DNA of 52,500 bases from a virus: positions 1-52,500 of the IMG/VR virus record IMGVR_UViG_3300025138_000057, one strand, 5' to 3'. Each line of letters begins with the position of its first letter. Positions within the stretch are counted from its first letter, which is position 1. The translations under genes and the position numbers were made by a program. The notes below the pieces were generated by a model, which was not told where the DNA came from, made no database searches, and saw nothing but the letters and a program-made list of their open reading frames with translations. Shown here one piece after another: positions 9,528-17,412 of the stretch.

Positions 9528-9719
9528 CTATCCGTTAGTATTATCAGTAGCGTTATCTAAGTTTACTCCACTAGGGATATTAAGTAAGTATTGACCCTTT
9601 GCAAATGTGTTGTTAATTGGTGGGGTAGTACCATCTCTTAAAGGAGCTGTTGGTAATTGACCATTCAATTGACCATCTAATTGGGTTCCTTGATTTTGCA
9701 TCATATTAAAAAGTGACAT
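9528..9719 (-). CDS. Small tail-region protein of unknown function
   Basis: A 63-residue protein rich in Asn, Gln, Gly and Pro (QLDGQLNGQLP) without any clear fold signature. It is preceded by a good copy of the late-type motif at 9748-9755 and followed after 12 bases by the tube-end gene, so it is the first gene of that transcript. Its place between tape measure and baseplate suggests a virion or assembly role. The family is not recognised. Confidence 0.55.
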   Translation of the reverse strand: MSLFNMMQNQGTQLDGQLNGQLPTAPLRDGTTPPINNTFAKGQYLLNIPSGVNLDNATDNTNG

Positions 9720-9747
9720 AATTTAAAGTTTTAAGTTATTATTTTAT

Positions 9748-9755
9748 TATAAATA
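9748..9755 (-). promoter_or_regulatory. Late-type promoter motif
   Basis: Plus strand TATAAATA (minus strand TATTTATA), 29 bases upstream of the small gene starting at 9719. Same extended context (ATTATAAATATTA) as the other copies. Confidence 0.45.
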
Positions 9756-9763
9756 TTAATTTT

Positions 9764-12034
9764 TTATTGTATTTGACGAGAATTTAAAGAAATTCCAGTT
9801 CCAATATTAGTACTATCTATTTTAATGGTACCTTTTGTATTTACTAATTGACCTAATAGAACATTAGTTGTTTTTAATTCTCTTGATACTGTATCATTTG
9901 ATGTACCAAGAGAGGTTGATAACATTGAATCTCTACCAGCTGGAGGAGAATATATGTCTCCCATTGCTGAAGAATTATTTCCACTATTTATGTTTTGCCC
10001 ACTAACTCCTCTGCTTACATCAGATGCCGCCCCTAATATACCACCTATTATTGCACCAGGTGGTCCACCTATAAGTGCTCCTGTTGCTATTCCTGATATT
10101 GTTCCCATTATAGGGCTTAATAGTTTAGTAATTCCCCCTATTATATCAAAAACAAACCCTAACACTTCTAATAAAGGAGTAAATGCCGCAACAGCATCTA
10201 CTAATAAATCCTGTAGTTTTTCTAAAGTTTTATTAAATTTATCAGCTGCAGTTTGTGATTCTAATCTTTGTGCTAAATCTTCTTTACCTAAAGCTCTTAA
10301 TTCTTTTGCAGATTTATTTTGGATTTCTTGTTGGGCTAATAAATCTGAAGCTGCGTCTCTTGATAAACCAAAAGCTGCTGCTAGCATTTCTTGTTCAATA
10401 CGACCCATTTTACTAAATTCAGTAAAACTACCTAATTGTTTAGTTAATTCTTCGGCTAATTCTCCTAACCTATTTTCATTAGCTAATAATCTTGCTCTAC
10501 TAAATTCTAATTGCCTCCCAGTTACTACTTGGGCTCCTAATTCTGCTGTGATAGAAGATTCAAAATCTACTAAAGAACTTGCTATACCATCTACTACACT
10601 TAAAGAAGTACCTAATAATTTAGCTTTGGTTACTGCTGATGCTATTTCTTCATTACTACCCGCAAAAGATACTCTAATAGCATTAGAAACTTTAGCTACA
10701 TCTTCTAATATTTGTCTATTATCAAACTGTATTCCATTTTGTCTTTGAAGTTCATAACTAGTACCTAAAATAGTTTTATAACTATCTTTAAAGTTTTCAC
10801 CATTAATTTCAGCATTTGCAGCTAACATATTAGCTGCTTCAGCACTTATTCCTACTACTTCTGTTAATTTAGTAGCAGTAACTAAAGTTTGGTCAGAAAA
10901 ATTAGTTATAAAACCAAATTGTTTGTTTAGCGCACTAAAAGTTTTTAATAATTTGGAAGATGTAATATTAATATCACCCGTAGAGACAGCTATGTTTGAG
11001 AATCTATTTCTTAATTCTGTAGCCTCCATCACATTAAGTGATAAAGATTTTTGTAATTCTACTACTTGTTTATTTGCTTGGAATAAAGCAATAGCTATAT
11101 TTAAGGGACCTAAAAGCTGTTTTAAAATAGGACGTAAAGCTTTTAACCCAGCTAAAAATACACTAGAACCTTTTGCTGCCTTACCTAATATTGGTGGGAT
11201 TTGATTTGCTAATAAAGTATTAGCTCTTCTAGTAGCTGCAGTACCTGCTAATATTTTTCCATTTTTATCTAAAAATTTACTTTCTAAACCTAAAGATTTT
11301 ATTTTACTACGGGTTAGTCCATCAGCTTTTGAAAGAGATTGTAATGATTGTTTTTCTAGATTAAAAGTACCTAATTGAGCTTGGTATTTATCATTTTCTA
11401 ATTGGACATTAATTTCATTATCTCTAGCTTGTTGTTTAGCTGCATTAGCAGCTTCTTGAAATCCAGGTGCTATTTTATTTAAACCTGGGATAGCTTTAGC
11501 TACATCACTAAGACCACTAAATATTTTTACCCCAGAATTTTTATTAATTTTATTCTGAAATTTTATTGCGTCCTGTAGTCCTTTATTAAAAACTTCTTGT
11601 TGAGAAATAGTATTATTTAAAACACCTAAATTTTCTCCCTGTAAATCCCCAAATTGTTGGACAAAACCAAGATTTCTAAATAATTGATCTCCTCTATTTT
11701 GAAGATTTATTATTTCTTTAGCACTAAGTTCATTATTTCCTCTTTGAACATCTAAAAATTTATCGGCTACTCCTACAATACCTTTTAATGAGGATTTGGA
11801 TAAATTTAAGAAATAATTTTGTTTAGTAAGTTCTGATACACTATTTTTAAATGAATCAGAAATGAAACTTAAATCACTATTTATAGCAACAAGCTCAGAT
11901 TTTAACCCTCTTAATGCTACTCTAGCATCTTCAATTTCATTAGCTAAAAAAGATTTAGTTGAAGTTTTACCTAATTGATCCCGTAGATCAGCAATGTCCT
12001 TATTTAATTTTCTTATTTCGTCAGATGCAGCCAT
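9764..12034 (-). CDS. Tape measure protein (gp29 analogue)
   Basis: A 756-residue, mainly helical protein immediately downstream of gp26 and the gp51-like frame. The first ~270 residues are coiled-coil-like with heptad leucines. A hydrophobic stretch around residues 285-320 (NQIPPILGKAAKGSSVFLAG) and another around 625-690 (LLEVLGFVFDIIGGITKLL, then GALIGGPPGAIIGGILGAA) are typical of tape measures, which set tail length and are ejected into the membrane on infection. The length is compatible with a tail somewhat longer than that of T4 (gp29 is 590 residues). A late-type motif lies 15 bases upstream, directly after the terminator of the preceding unit. Confidence 0.75.
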   Translation of the reverse strand: MAASDEIRKLNKDIADLRDQLGKTSTKSFLANEIEDARVALRGLKSELVAINSDLSFISDSFKNSVSELTKQNYFLNLSKSSLKGIVGVADKFLDVQRGNNELSAKEIINLQNRGDQLFRNLGFVQQFGDLQGENLGVLNNTISQQEVFNKGLQDAIKFQNKINKNSGVKIFSGLSDVAKAIPGLNKIAPGFQEAANAAKQQARDNEINVQLENDKYQAQLGTFNLEKQSLQSLSKADGLTRSKIKSLGLESKFLDKNGKILAGTAATRRANTLLANQIPPILGKAAKGSSVFLAGLKALRPILKQLLGPLNIAIALFQANKQVVELQKSLSLNVMEATELRNRFSNIAVSTGDINITSSKLLKTFSALNKQFGFITNFSDQTLVTATKLTEVVGISAEAANMLAANAEINGENFKDSYKTILGTSYELQRQNGIQFDNRQILEDVAKVSNAIRVSFAGSNEEIASAVTKAKLLGTSLSVVDGIASSLVDFESSITAELGAQVVTGRQLEFSRARLLANENRLGELAEELTKQLGSFTEFSKMGRIEQEMLAAAFGLSRDAASDLLAQQEIQNKSAKELRALGKEDLAQRLESQTAADKFNKTLEKLQDLLVDAVAAFTPLLEVLGFVFDIIGGITKLLSPIMGTISGIATGALIGGPPGAIIGGILGAASDVSRGVSGQNINSGNNSSAMGDIYSPPAGRDSMLSTSLGTSNDTVSRELKTTNVLLGQLVNTKGTIKIDSTNIGTGISLNSRQIQ

Positions 12035-12048
12035 ATAAAATTATATGT

Positions 12049-12056
12049 TATAAATA
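12049..12056 (-). promoter_or_regulatory. Late-type promoter motif for tape measure
   Basis: Plus strand TATAAATA within GTTATAAATATTA, 15 bases before the tape measure ATG and immediately after the U-tract of the upstream terminator. This makes the tape measure gene a new transcription unit. Confidence 0.45.
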
Positions 12057-12058
12057 TT

Positions 12059-12083
12059 AAAAAAGGCAACTATTTATAGTTGC
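12059..12083 (-). terminator. Rho-independent terminator after the gp51-like frame
   Basis: On the minus strand a 7-bp stem GCAACTA / TAGTTGC with a 4-base loop is followed by C and six T's. The UAG stop codon of the gp51-like frame (12072-12070) lies inside the 3' arm of the stem. The stem is AT-rich, so strength is moderate. Confidence 0.6.
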
Positions 12084-12363
12084 TCTTTCCTTTATATTCC
12101 TTAGAAACATTACTAAATGCGGGCGCATTTACTTTACCATCTGCGTTTATTAGCGTAGTTTTATTAGGGTCATTCTTAGGTTTATTAACCTCGTCATAAT
12201 AATCTTTTATTTCTTTAAATACAAAATTTCTTAAAAAGATAGGTAAATCATAAACATCAACCCATGAATATCCTCCATTCCCATGGAATACTATTTCATG
12301 TATAGCTTTATATAAATTTCTCCTAGTTTGAGGTGCTGTTTCAAGCGTCAGGCCAAAAAAACC
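12070..12363 (-). CDS. gp51: gp51-like baseplate/tail chaperone frame lacking a start codon, probably reached by frameshift from gp26
   Basis: This frame is open from just after a TAG at 12366-12364 to TAG at 12072-12070 and encodes 97 residues. It contains NLYKAIHEIVFHGNGGYSW and PIFLRNFVFKEIKDYYDE, which resemble gp51-type baseplate hub assembly factors of marine T4-like phages. There is no ATG, GTG or TTG anywhere in the frame; only ATA, ATC and one CTG (12351-12349) are possible unusual starts. It overlaps the last codons of gp26 in the +1 frame, at GGG TTT TTT TGG. Slipping +1 (or -2) on the T run would make a gp26-gp51 fusion of 331 residues. This lies right upstream of the tape measure, the place where G/GT-type tail chaperone frameshifts occur in other phages. 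Confidence 0.65.
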   Translation of the reverse strand, partial: GFFGLTLETAPQTRRNLYKAIHEIVFHGNGGYSWVDVYDLPIFLRNFVFKEIKDYYDEVNKPKNDPNKTTLINADGKVNAPAFSNVSKEYKGKSNYK

Positions 12364-13066
12364 CTATCCCTATAGGGATATCTACCTCCTCTCCGCTATC
12401 CAAAGTATAAGATAAATCTACATCTGGTTGGGTTTTTTTAATATGATCTCTAAATGCTCTAGAGTCAATAGCTAAAAAATAATTATCTACAAAATCTCTT
12501 ATAGATTTTCTTTCTGTTTCTCCATCAACGGATTGAATCATATATTTTAAGCGGGTTGATAATTCGGGGGAAACATCAGGATTAATCTTTTTTAAGCCTT
12601 CAATTTCATTAGAAACTTTATCTTCATCATGACCATCTAATATTTTATAAGTAATATTATTTTCACTATTAGGCAAGGTAAAAGAAAATTCATTTATTCC
12701 CTTTTTATATAGGGATTCATCAAAAATTTTATTATCTATTTTTGATAAATCAATATTTTGTTGTTTTCCTTTATAATTGAAACTATAGTTTTTACCATAT
12801 CCTAAAACACGGGCAGCTACTAGTAGAGCATTTTTATCTCCTACTATTAGATCTTTAATTTTTATTTTAGATACTACCATAGATTCTAGTAATTTATCTA
12901 AAACAGTACCTTTTGCAATATAATTTTGATTAGTTAAAATATCTTCTTCCTTAGCGGTCATATATTTTATTTCTACTTCACCTTTAGATAAAGGATTATC
13001 TTCAGGATATATTAATCCTTTAGAGGGTAATTCTATTACTTCTGTTGGGAATTTAAATTCGGCCAT
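12341..13066 (-). CDS. gp26: Baseplate hub protein, gp26-like
   Basis: A 241-residue protein matching the T4 gp26 baseplate family. It begins EFKFPTEVIELPSKGLIYPE and continues with EVEIKYMTAKEEDILTN, both hallmarks of that family. It ends IGIGFFWPDA, the usual type of family end, so the zero-frame stop at 12343-12341 is genuine and not simply a mutation. T4 gp26 is 208 residues. It acts in baseplate/tail initiation as a hub or chaperone-like component. Seven T's at 12361-12355, close to the end, form the proposed frameshift site into the gp51-like frame. A variant late motif (GATACATA, 13099-13106) lies 33 bases upstream, after the terminator of the tube gene. Confidence 0.8.
   Translation of the reverse strand: MAEFKFPTEVIELPSKGLIYPEDNPLSKGEVEIKYMTAKEEDILTNQNYIAKGTVLDKLLESMVVSKIKIKDLIVGDKNALLVAARVLGYGKNYSFNYKGKQQNIDLSKIDNKIFDESLYKKGINEFSFTLPNSENNITYKILDGHDEDKVSNEIEGLKKINPDVSPELSTRLKYMIQSVDGETERKSIRDFVDNYFLAIDSRAFRDHIKKTQPDVDLSYTLDSGEEVDIPIGIGFFWPDA
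12353..12364 (-). other. Candidate programmed frameshift site
   Basis: Minus strand codons in the gp26 frame are GGG TTT TTT TGG. The seven T's let a tRNA-Phe re-pair after a +1 or -2 slip, after which the ribosome reads GGC CTG ACG in the gp51-like frame. A -1 slip would instead reach TGA after GCC. No validated stimulatory structure was identified. Confidence 0.55.
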
Positions 13067-13098
13067 AATCTTTATTTAATTAAAACGTTTTTATCGTT

Positions 13099-13106
13099 GA
13101 TACATA
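13099..13106 (-). promoter_or_regulatory. Variant late-type promoter motif for gp26
   Basis: Plus strand GATACATA followed by TTAA, the C-variant of the motif also seen at 31629 and 40386. It lies between the tube-gene terminator and the gp26 start at 13066. Confidence 0.3.
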
Positions 13107-13112
13107 TTAATG

Positions 13113-13140
13113 TAAAAAAAAAGCTTGGCAAAGCCAAGCA
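13113..13140 (-). terminator. Rho-independent terminator after tail tube gene
   Basis: Minus strand perfect 7-bp stem GCTTGGC / GCCAAGC with a 3-base loop, followed by about ten T's (13122-13113). It lies 29 bases after the tail tube stop codon. This separates abundant sheath/tube transcripts from baseplate genes. Confidence 0.85.
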
Positions 13141-13168
13141 ATTTTCTGAGGTATAAGGGGTAAAGTTT

Positions 13169-13657
13169 TTAGAAGTTCAATACACAATAATCTGGTTGAA
13201 CTGTCAATAATAATTCTTGGGCACTATTTTCAGTATCCCAATTAAAATCTCCAAAGTTAGCTTCAGTAATTAAAGCTCCCTTAATAATCCATTCCGAAAC
13301 TACATCACCAACAGGTCCTAGTACGTTCATAGTTAAATCTTTTTTATAGAAATCACTATAACCATCTCTACCAGTTACTGATTCGTGGTGTAAACGTACC
13401 CATTCCATTATGGCTTGGGCACCTGAAGGGGTAACAGGATCAAATAATGTAAATTGTATTTGTCCCCAAACAGATTTACCTTTTACATAACGTTGTACGT
13501 TAATATGATTTAAAGGTACTACTCCTTGGGTTAATGTTACTGCTCCTACACCTTTTACCATGAATGCTGGGAAACCATCTATCAGCATTAAGAATCTATT
13601 CTTTTGTTTTGGTTCAAAAGGTGTAAAAAATATTTCGTTTGGGGATATAATTGCCAT
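13169..13657 (-). CDS. gp19: Tail tube protein, gp19-like
   Basis: A 162-residue protein of the size of T4 gp19 (163). It begins IISPNEIFFTPFEPKQKNRF and continues with MLIDGFPAFMVKGV, followed by QYVKGK-like and QIQFTLFDPVTPSG segments and WIIKGALITEANFGDFNW. All of these follow the gp19 family order. It polymerises into the inner tube of the contractile tail. It directly follows the sheath gene and is followed by a strong terminator, the expected layout for two highly expressed tail proteins. Confidence 0.9.
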   Translation of the reverse strand: MAIISPNEIFFTPFEPKQKNRFLMLIDGFPAFMVKGVGAVTLTQGVVPLNHINVQRYVKGKSVWGQIQFTLFDPVTPSGAQAIMEWVRLHHESVTGRDGYSDFYKKDLTMNVLGPVGDVVSEWIIKGALITEANFGDFNWDTENSAQELLLTVQPDYCVLNF

Positions 13658-13679
13658 TTTTATTTATGTTTTTATCTAT

Positions 13680-13687
13680 TATAAATA
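13680..13687 (-). promoter_or_regulatory. Late-type promoter motif for tail tube
   Basis: Plus strand TATAAATA (CTATTATAAATATTT context), 23 bases before the tube ATG at 13657 and in the short gap after the sheath gene. Confidence 0.45.
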
Positions 13688-13703
13688 TTTATCTTTTTAG
13701 TTT

Positions 13704-15725
13704 TTATGATGGAAAAGTAGCTCCAGTTGGTAATACATTGAAATCTAATATTATAAATTCAGCAGTTCTAGTTGGTTGTAAGAATATTTGTCCTACTAAC
13801 TCATTTCTATCTACTACATCTGGTGTATTATTAGTTTCATCCATTACTACTCTAAAAGCAAATAATCCTTGTCTTTGTTGAACACTTTCTAAATACGGAT
13901 TAACTTGTGTTAAGAAATTGTTTCTAGTAGCTAAACTGTTTTGTTCAAATACTAAATTATCAGCAATTTGTGAAATAAATGATTTAAGAGAAATTAATAA
14001 TCTTCTAACATTTATTCTATCTAATGCACTAGCTCTTTTCTGTAACGTTTTCTGACCAAATATTACAACTCCTCTTCCTGGGAATGTAGCAATAGGATTA
14101 ATATTAGCTTCATATAAAGCATCACGGTTTGATGTTGTTAATCTTCTTTCAGCTCTAACAACTTGTCCCATTCCACCTCTAGTAATACCTGCGGGTGCGA
14201 ACCATGGGTCACTTGAAGCATCTGTAAATGCATACACTCCAGGAACCATTGTTGAAGCGGGAACAAAAACTAATTCATTACCTTCCGTTTCAATTACTTG
14301 TAACCAAGGCCAATATGTTGCAGCATAACTATTATCAAATGATGCTACTCTTGAAATTACTCCATTAATTTGAGTATTATAATCTACTAAATCAATTATA
14401 GCCATATTGTCTCCTCTACTAAGGGCATTTTGAACTACATTAGTAATTTGAGCAGAATGTTGTGATTGTAGTAAACCTGGTACTGTTATTAAATTATATT
14501 TATATTCATCTACATTAGATAATAATGAGATTGCATCGTTATAATCTGAGCCTATTAATCCTTGAGTATCCGTAGAATTAATATCTTTATAATAATTAGC
14601 AGCTCTACCTACTGGTATATTAGAACCAACAGCTCCATCAAATGAACCTGATTGTACTAATGGAAAAGATCCTGTAAATTCATTTTTTGGATTGCCCGCA
14701 TTATCAAAATATTTAGGAGTTCTTTTATTTACTGATTTTACTCTTATATATTTTGAAATATTAGGGAATGAACCCGTTGATTGTATAAAATAGTCAGTAC
14801 CATCTTGAACTAAATTATAATTAACATCACCAATAACTTTTGGTAAATAATTAGATGAGAATGGGTCTAAAGATAAGTTATTATACGATTCTAGTACTAC
14901 TTTTTCATTATTTTTATCATCACCTCTACGTACTAGTAAACTAAATTGGCCTGAACTAGTATTTACACTAGATACTTCCCATCTTACATTATCTTTAGAA
15001 CCGGATCTTAAAGCACCGCTTCCTATTTCTCCAGCAACAAAATTATTCATTATACCACCTTCAGAAATAGTTTCAATTTCAAATGAACTAGTGACATTAA
15101 AAATAGCATTATTAGGATCACTTGGTAAAGTAATAGTTAAATCAGAACCTGAAGTTGCACCCATTGAACCTGAAAATATTGTATAAACATCTCCCGGAGC
15201 ATATCCTGAACCTGGGTTATTGCCTACAGTAATAGAACTAATTGTACCACCTGGATTACCAGATAATACTACTGTTGCTGTAGCACCCGTTCCGACACCA
15301 TCTGAAGATGTAAGTGGAACATTAGCATGAGTTGCGTTACTACCACTCTCAATACCCGACCCAAAAGAAGTAAGTACTGCAGCAGCTGCAAAAGGATCAC
15401 CTCCTATACTTTGAGCACTTGAAGCAGTTGCTTCACTAAAAGAACCACTAGTAACACGAGTTACGGTTAAAGTAGTTCCTCCGTTTTGAAAATAATTATT
15501 TGCTGAAATAGAAGTTAGGTAAGAATAAATTCTTGATCCACTTTCTAATCCTCCACCAAAAATAGATAAATAGTCACTGTATGAACTAACTATTGTTGGT
15601 ACTTCTACTGGTCCTTTTACTGTAGGCCCTACAATAGCTGCTCCTCTTTGTTGAGGTTGACCCGTTATAAACGATTGGTCATTTTCTCTTGCTAATACAC
15701 CTGGAGATAATATAGTCTCTGCCAT
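13704..15725 (-). CDS. gp18: Tail sheath protein, gp18-like
   Basis: A 673-residue protein close in length to T4 gp18 (659). The N-terminus ILSPGVLARENDQSFI, then RGAAIVGPTVKGPV, is the typical sheath start. The C-terminal domain has NVRRLLISLKSFISQIADN and FAFRVVMDETNNTPDVVDRN, then AEFIILDFNVL, which is the conserved sheath fold that contracts. The middle (about residues 80-330) is Ser/Gly/Thr-rich and variable, as expected for surface-exposed sheath insertions. A good late-type motif lies 32 bases upstream. Confidence 0.92.
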   Translation of the reverse strand: MAETILSPGVLARENDQSFITGQPQQRGAAIVGPTVKGPVEVPTIVSSYSDYLSIFGGGLESGSRIYSYLTSISANNYFQNGGTTLTVTRVTSGSFSEATASSAQSIGGDPFAAAAVLTSFGSGIESGSNATHANVPLTSSDGVGTGATATVVLSGNPGGTISSITVGNNPGSGYAPGDVYTIFSGSMGATSGSDLTITLPSDPNNAIFNVTSSFEIETISEGGIMNNFVAGEIGSGALRSGSKDNVRWEVSSVNTSSGQFSLLVRRGDDKNNEKVVLESYNNLSLDPFSSNYLPKVIGDVNYNLVQDGTDYFIQSTGSFPNISKYIRVKSVNKRTPKYFDNAGNPKNEFTGSFPLVQSGSFDGAVGSNIPVGRAANYYKDINSTDTQGLIGSDYNDAISLLSNVDEYKYNLITVPGLLQSQHSAQITNVVQNALSRGDNMAIIDLVDYNTQINGVISRVASFDNSYAATYWPWLQVIETEGNELVFVPASTMVPGVYAFTDASSDPWFAPAGITRGGMGQVVRAERRLTTSNRDALYEANINPIATFPGRGVVIFGQKTLQKRASALDRINVRRLLISLKSFISQIADNLVFEQNSLATRNNFLTQVNPYLESVQQRQGLFAFRVVMDETNNTPDVVDRNELVGQIFLQPTRTAEFIILDFNVLPTGATFPS

Positions 15726-15756
15726 CTTTATGTTTTATTTTAAAAATTTATTTTGT

Positions 15757-15764
15757 TATAAATA
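15757..15764 (-). promoter_or_regulatory. Late-type promoter motif for tail sheath
   Basis: Plus strand TATAAATA in TTGTTATAAATATGA, 32 bases before the sheath ATG at 15725. Confidence 0.5.
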
Positions 15765-15784
15765 TGACAACCCTTAGTAAAAAA

Positions 15785-16039
15785 CTATTTTGATTTAGTA
15801 AATTCTCCTGTTTCTAGGTTAATATTACCTTCACCATATTCTTTTTGTAATTTTTTGCCTATTTTATCTTGTTCCTCCTGCAAATCCGCTAATTGGGTAA
15901 GAACTTCACTTCTTTGTCCTTCTACTATAGCTTTTTGAAAATCAACTTGACCTAGGACAAAAACTAGTTCATTGCTTGATTTTTGATAACTTTTTAATTG
16001 ACTTAATGTTTCTTCTGATAACTTAATGACTTCACTCAT
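15785..16039 (-). CDS. Small coiled-coil phage protein of unknown function
   Basis: An 84-residue, highly charged helical protein. The middle (QRSEVLTQLADLQEEQDKIG) has heptad spacing and the end reads GEGNINLETGEFTKSK. Small proteins with this helical body and an 'INLETGEF' tail are familiar in phages of Bacteroidota, but I know no function. It has its own late-type motif 20 bases upstream and lies just before the sheath gene. Confidence 0.6.
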   Translation of the reverse strand: MSEVIKLSEETLSQLKSYQKSSNELVFVLGQVDFQKAIVEGQRSEVLTQLADLQEEQDKIGKKLQKEYGEGNINLETGEFTKSK

Positions 16040-16058
16040 GTTTTTATTGTTTGATGTT

Positions 16059-16066
16059 TATAAATA
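16059..16066 (-). promoter_or_regulatory. Late-type promoter motif
   Basis: Plus strand TATAAATA in GTTTATAAATATATA, 20 bases before the start at 16039. Confidence 0.45.
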
Positions 16067-16085
16067 TATATTTTTACTTTAAAAA

Positions 16086-16961
16086 TTATTGTTTGTTTAC
16101 TGATTCTATGATTTTATTTATATTAAATATTTCTCCTAGATCATTATAGGCAATAGACGAAACATCTTGCGCTAGGCCAAATGGTTGGTATATTGCTTGT
16201 TGATCTTGGGGTGTTTTTGTAAAAGGATTCGCTAAAATATTATCATGCATTTTATAACCAAATATTTCAGGTTTAGTTGTAACCCAACAAACTGTAGATT
16301 TTTTATTTACTGATGCTGATAAATGTTGAGCAAAAGAATCTATTAATAAACGTTTAGTAGATAGTTTTAATAAAATAGCTATACTTCTAAAACCATCTAG
16401 TGCTTGCATAGTGTCGGGATAAATTTTCTGATCCTGTCTTTTTATATGTACTATTGTATAATCATTTTTATAATAATTGATTAATTCTAATATTGTAGGT
16501 TCAGGTAAATCTCTTGTCCATGAATATTGAAATCCTTGTTCTGCTGGGCCTCCATTAGTTTGTAGGGCTAAGATAGGCTTATCTACTTGGTAAAATGGGG
16601 TAAAATAATCTATCTCGGGTTGTGTTAAATAAATTTCTGGTTGTTCTCCCCCATAGCTTAATCCATAAATTTTACACCATACTCTAAGTAATTGATGTTT
16701 TTCTAGGATAAAATCACTATTACGATAAGGATCCTCTATAAAAACTTTACATTCTTGGTTTTTAATATATTTAGGATACATACCATTAATTTGGTCTGTT
16801 CTATAAACTTTTGTAATAAGGGGATTATTTAAAAATACATCTGGGTAAGCCGTTACAATAAATAAGTTTGCATTTTTGTAACGTTTTTTTATGACTTTTA
16901 CCATTGCAGTAGCCATAATAGATTTTCCTAGACCCCCGTCTATTTGAAATATAATATTCAT
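16086..16961 (-). CDS. GT9/heptosyltransferase-like glycosyltransferase
   Basis: A 291-residue protein with the GT-B layout of family 9 glycosyltransferases (LPS heptosyltransferase type). The N-terminus has the glycine-rich GGLGKSIMATAMVKVIKKR followed by LFIVTAYPDVFLNNPLI. The C-terminal half has a sugar-nucleotide-type segment (IHIKR-like, then LLIDSFAQHLSASVNKKSTV). It has no signal peptide, so it acts in the cytoplasm on an acceptor. The acceptor is not known; a virion protein or a host surface sugar are both possible. It closes the sugar/methyl cassette at 16086-24453, next to the tail sheath module. Confidence 0.65.
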   Translation of the reverse strand: MNIIFQIDGGLGKSIMATAMVKVIKKRYKNANLFIVTAYPDVFLNNPLITKVYRTDQINGMYPKYIKNQECKVFIEDPYRNSDFILEKHQLLRVWCKIYGLSYGGEQPEIYLTQPEIDYFTPFYQVDKPILALQTNGGPAEQGFQYSWTRDLPEPTILELINYYKNDYTIVHIKRQDQKIYPDTMQALDGFRSIAILLKLSTKRLLIDSFAQHLSASVNKKSTVCWVTTKPEIFGYKMHDNILANPFTKTPQDQQAIYQPFGLAQDVSSIAYNDLGEIFNINKIIESVNKQ

Positions 16962-16980
16962 AACTATTTAATTAAAAGAT

Positions 16981-17316
16981 TTAGTTGTCCCAAGGCATAC
17001 CGTAAGAAGATGTTACATTACTAACTGCTATTATGTTAGAAGCAATTGATGAAGATAATTCTTCTTGTATTTCAGTAACTTTACTAGATCCTAAATCAGT
17101 TTGAACCCACCCCATAACAATTTCTTCTGTTAAGTCAGCATAGGGAACAAAATCCTTATCTGATGGGTCTCCTGTTATAGACATTTCATCTAATTTTCTT
17201 GAACTAAATTCTCCTTCACTACCTGAATAGTGTGTAAAGCATCCATAATCAATATCATATACTACCCCATTTGAGGTGTTATGTTGCATGTTAGTAATTC
17301 TCCAAGTATAATTCAT
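16981..17316 (-). CDS. Small conserved phage protein (DUF7936-like)
   Basis: A 111-residue protein starting MNYTWRITNM and containing FVPYADLTEEIVMGWVQTDL, ending GMPWDN. This start, the 'F-V-P-aromatic-A-D-LTEEIV-GW' segment and the 'LPW'-type end are characteristic of a small protein common in aquatic phages, often labelled DUF7936. The molecular function is unknown; it is usually found among structural genes. It has its own late-type motif 26 bases upstream. Confidence 0.65.
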   Translation of the reverse strand: MNYTWRITNMQHNTSNGVVYDIDYGCFTHYSGSEGEFSSRKLDEMSITGDPSDKDFVPYADLTEEIVMGWVQTDLGSSKVTEIQEELSSSIASNIIAVSNVTSSYGMPWDN

Positions 17317-17341
17317 AGTGTATTGTATTGTGTTATTTTAT

Positions 17342-17349
17342 TATAAATA
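17342..17349 (-). promoter_or_regulatory. Late-type promoter motif
   Basis: Plus strand TATAAATA in ATTATAAATATATAG, 26 bases before the start at 17316 and in the gap after the nucleotidyltransferase gene. Confidence 0.45.
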
Positions 17350-17412
17350 TATAGAACTTAACCAATAATAAAGAACTAATATATAAAAATTAATTTAAAT
17401 ATCCAAATTATT

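Noticed and set aside
9954-10748. 264-codon open frame on the plus strand inside the tape measure gene
   Set aside because: Antisense shadow; the minus-strand protein is a coherent tape measure with a promoter and terminator around it.
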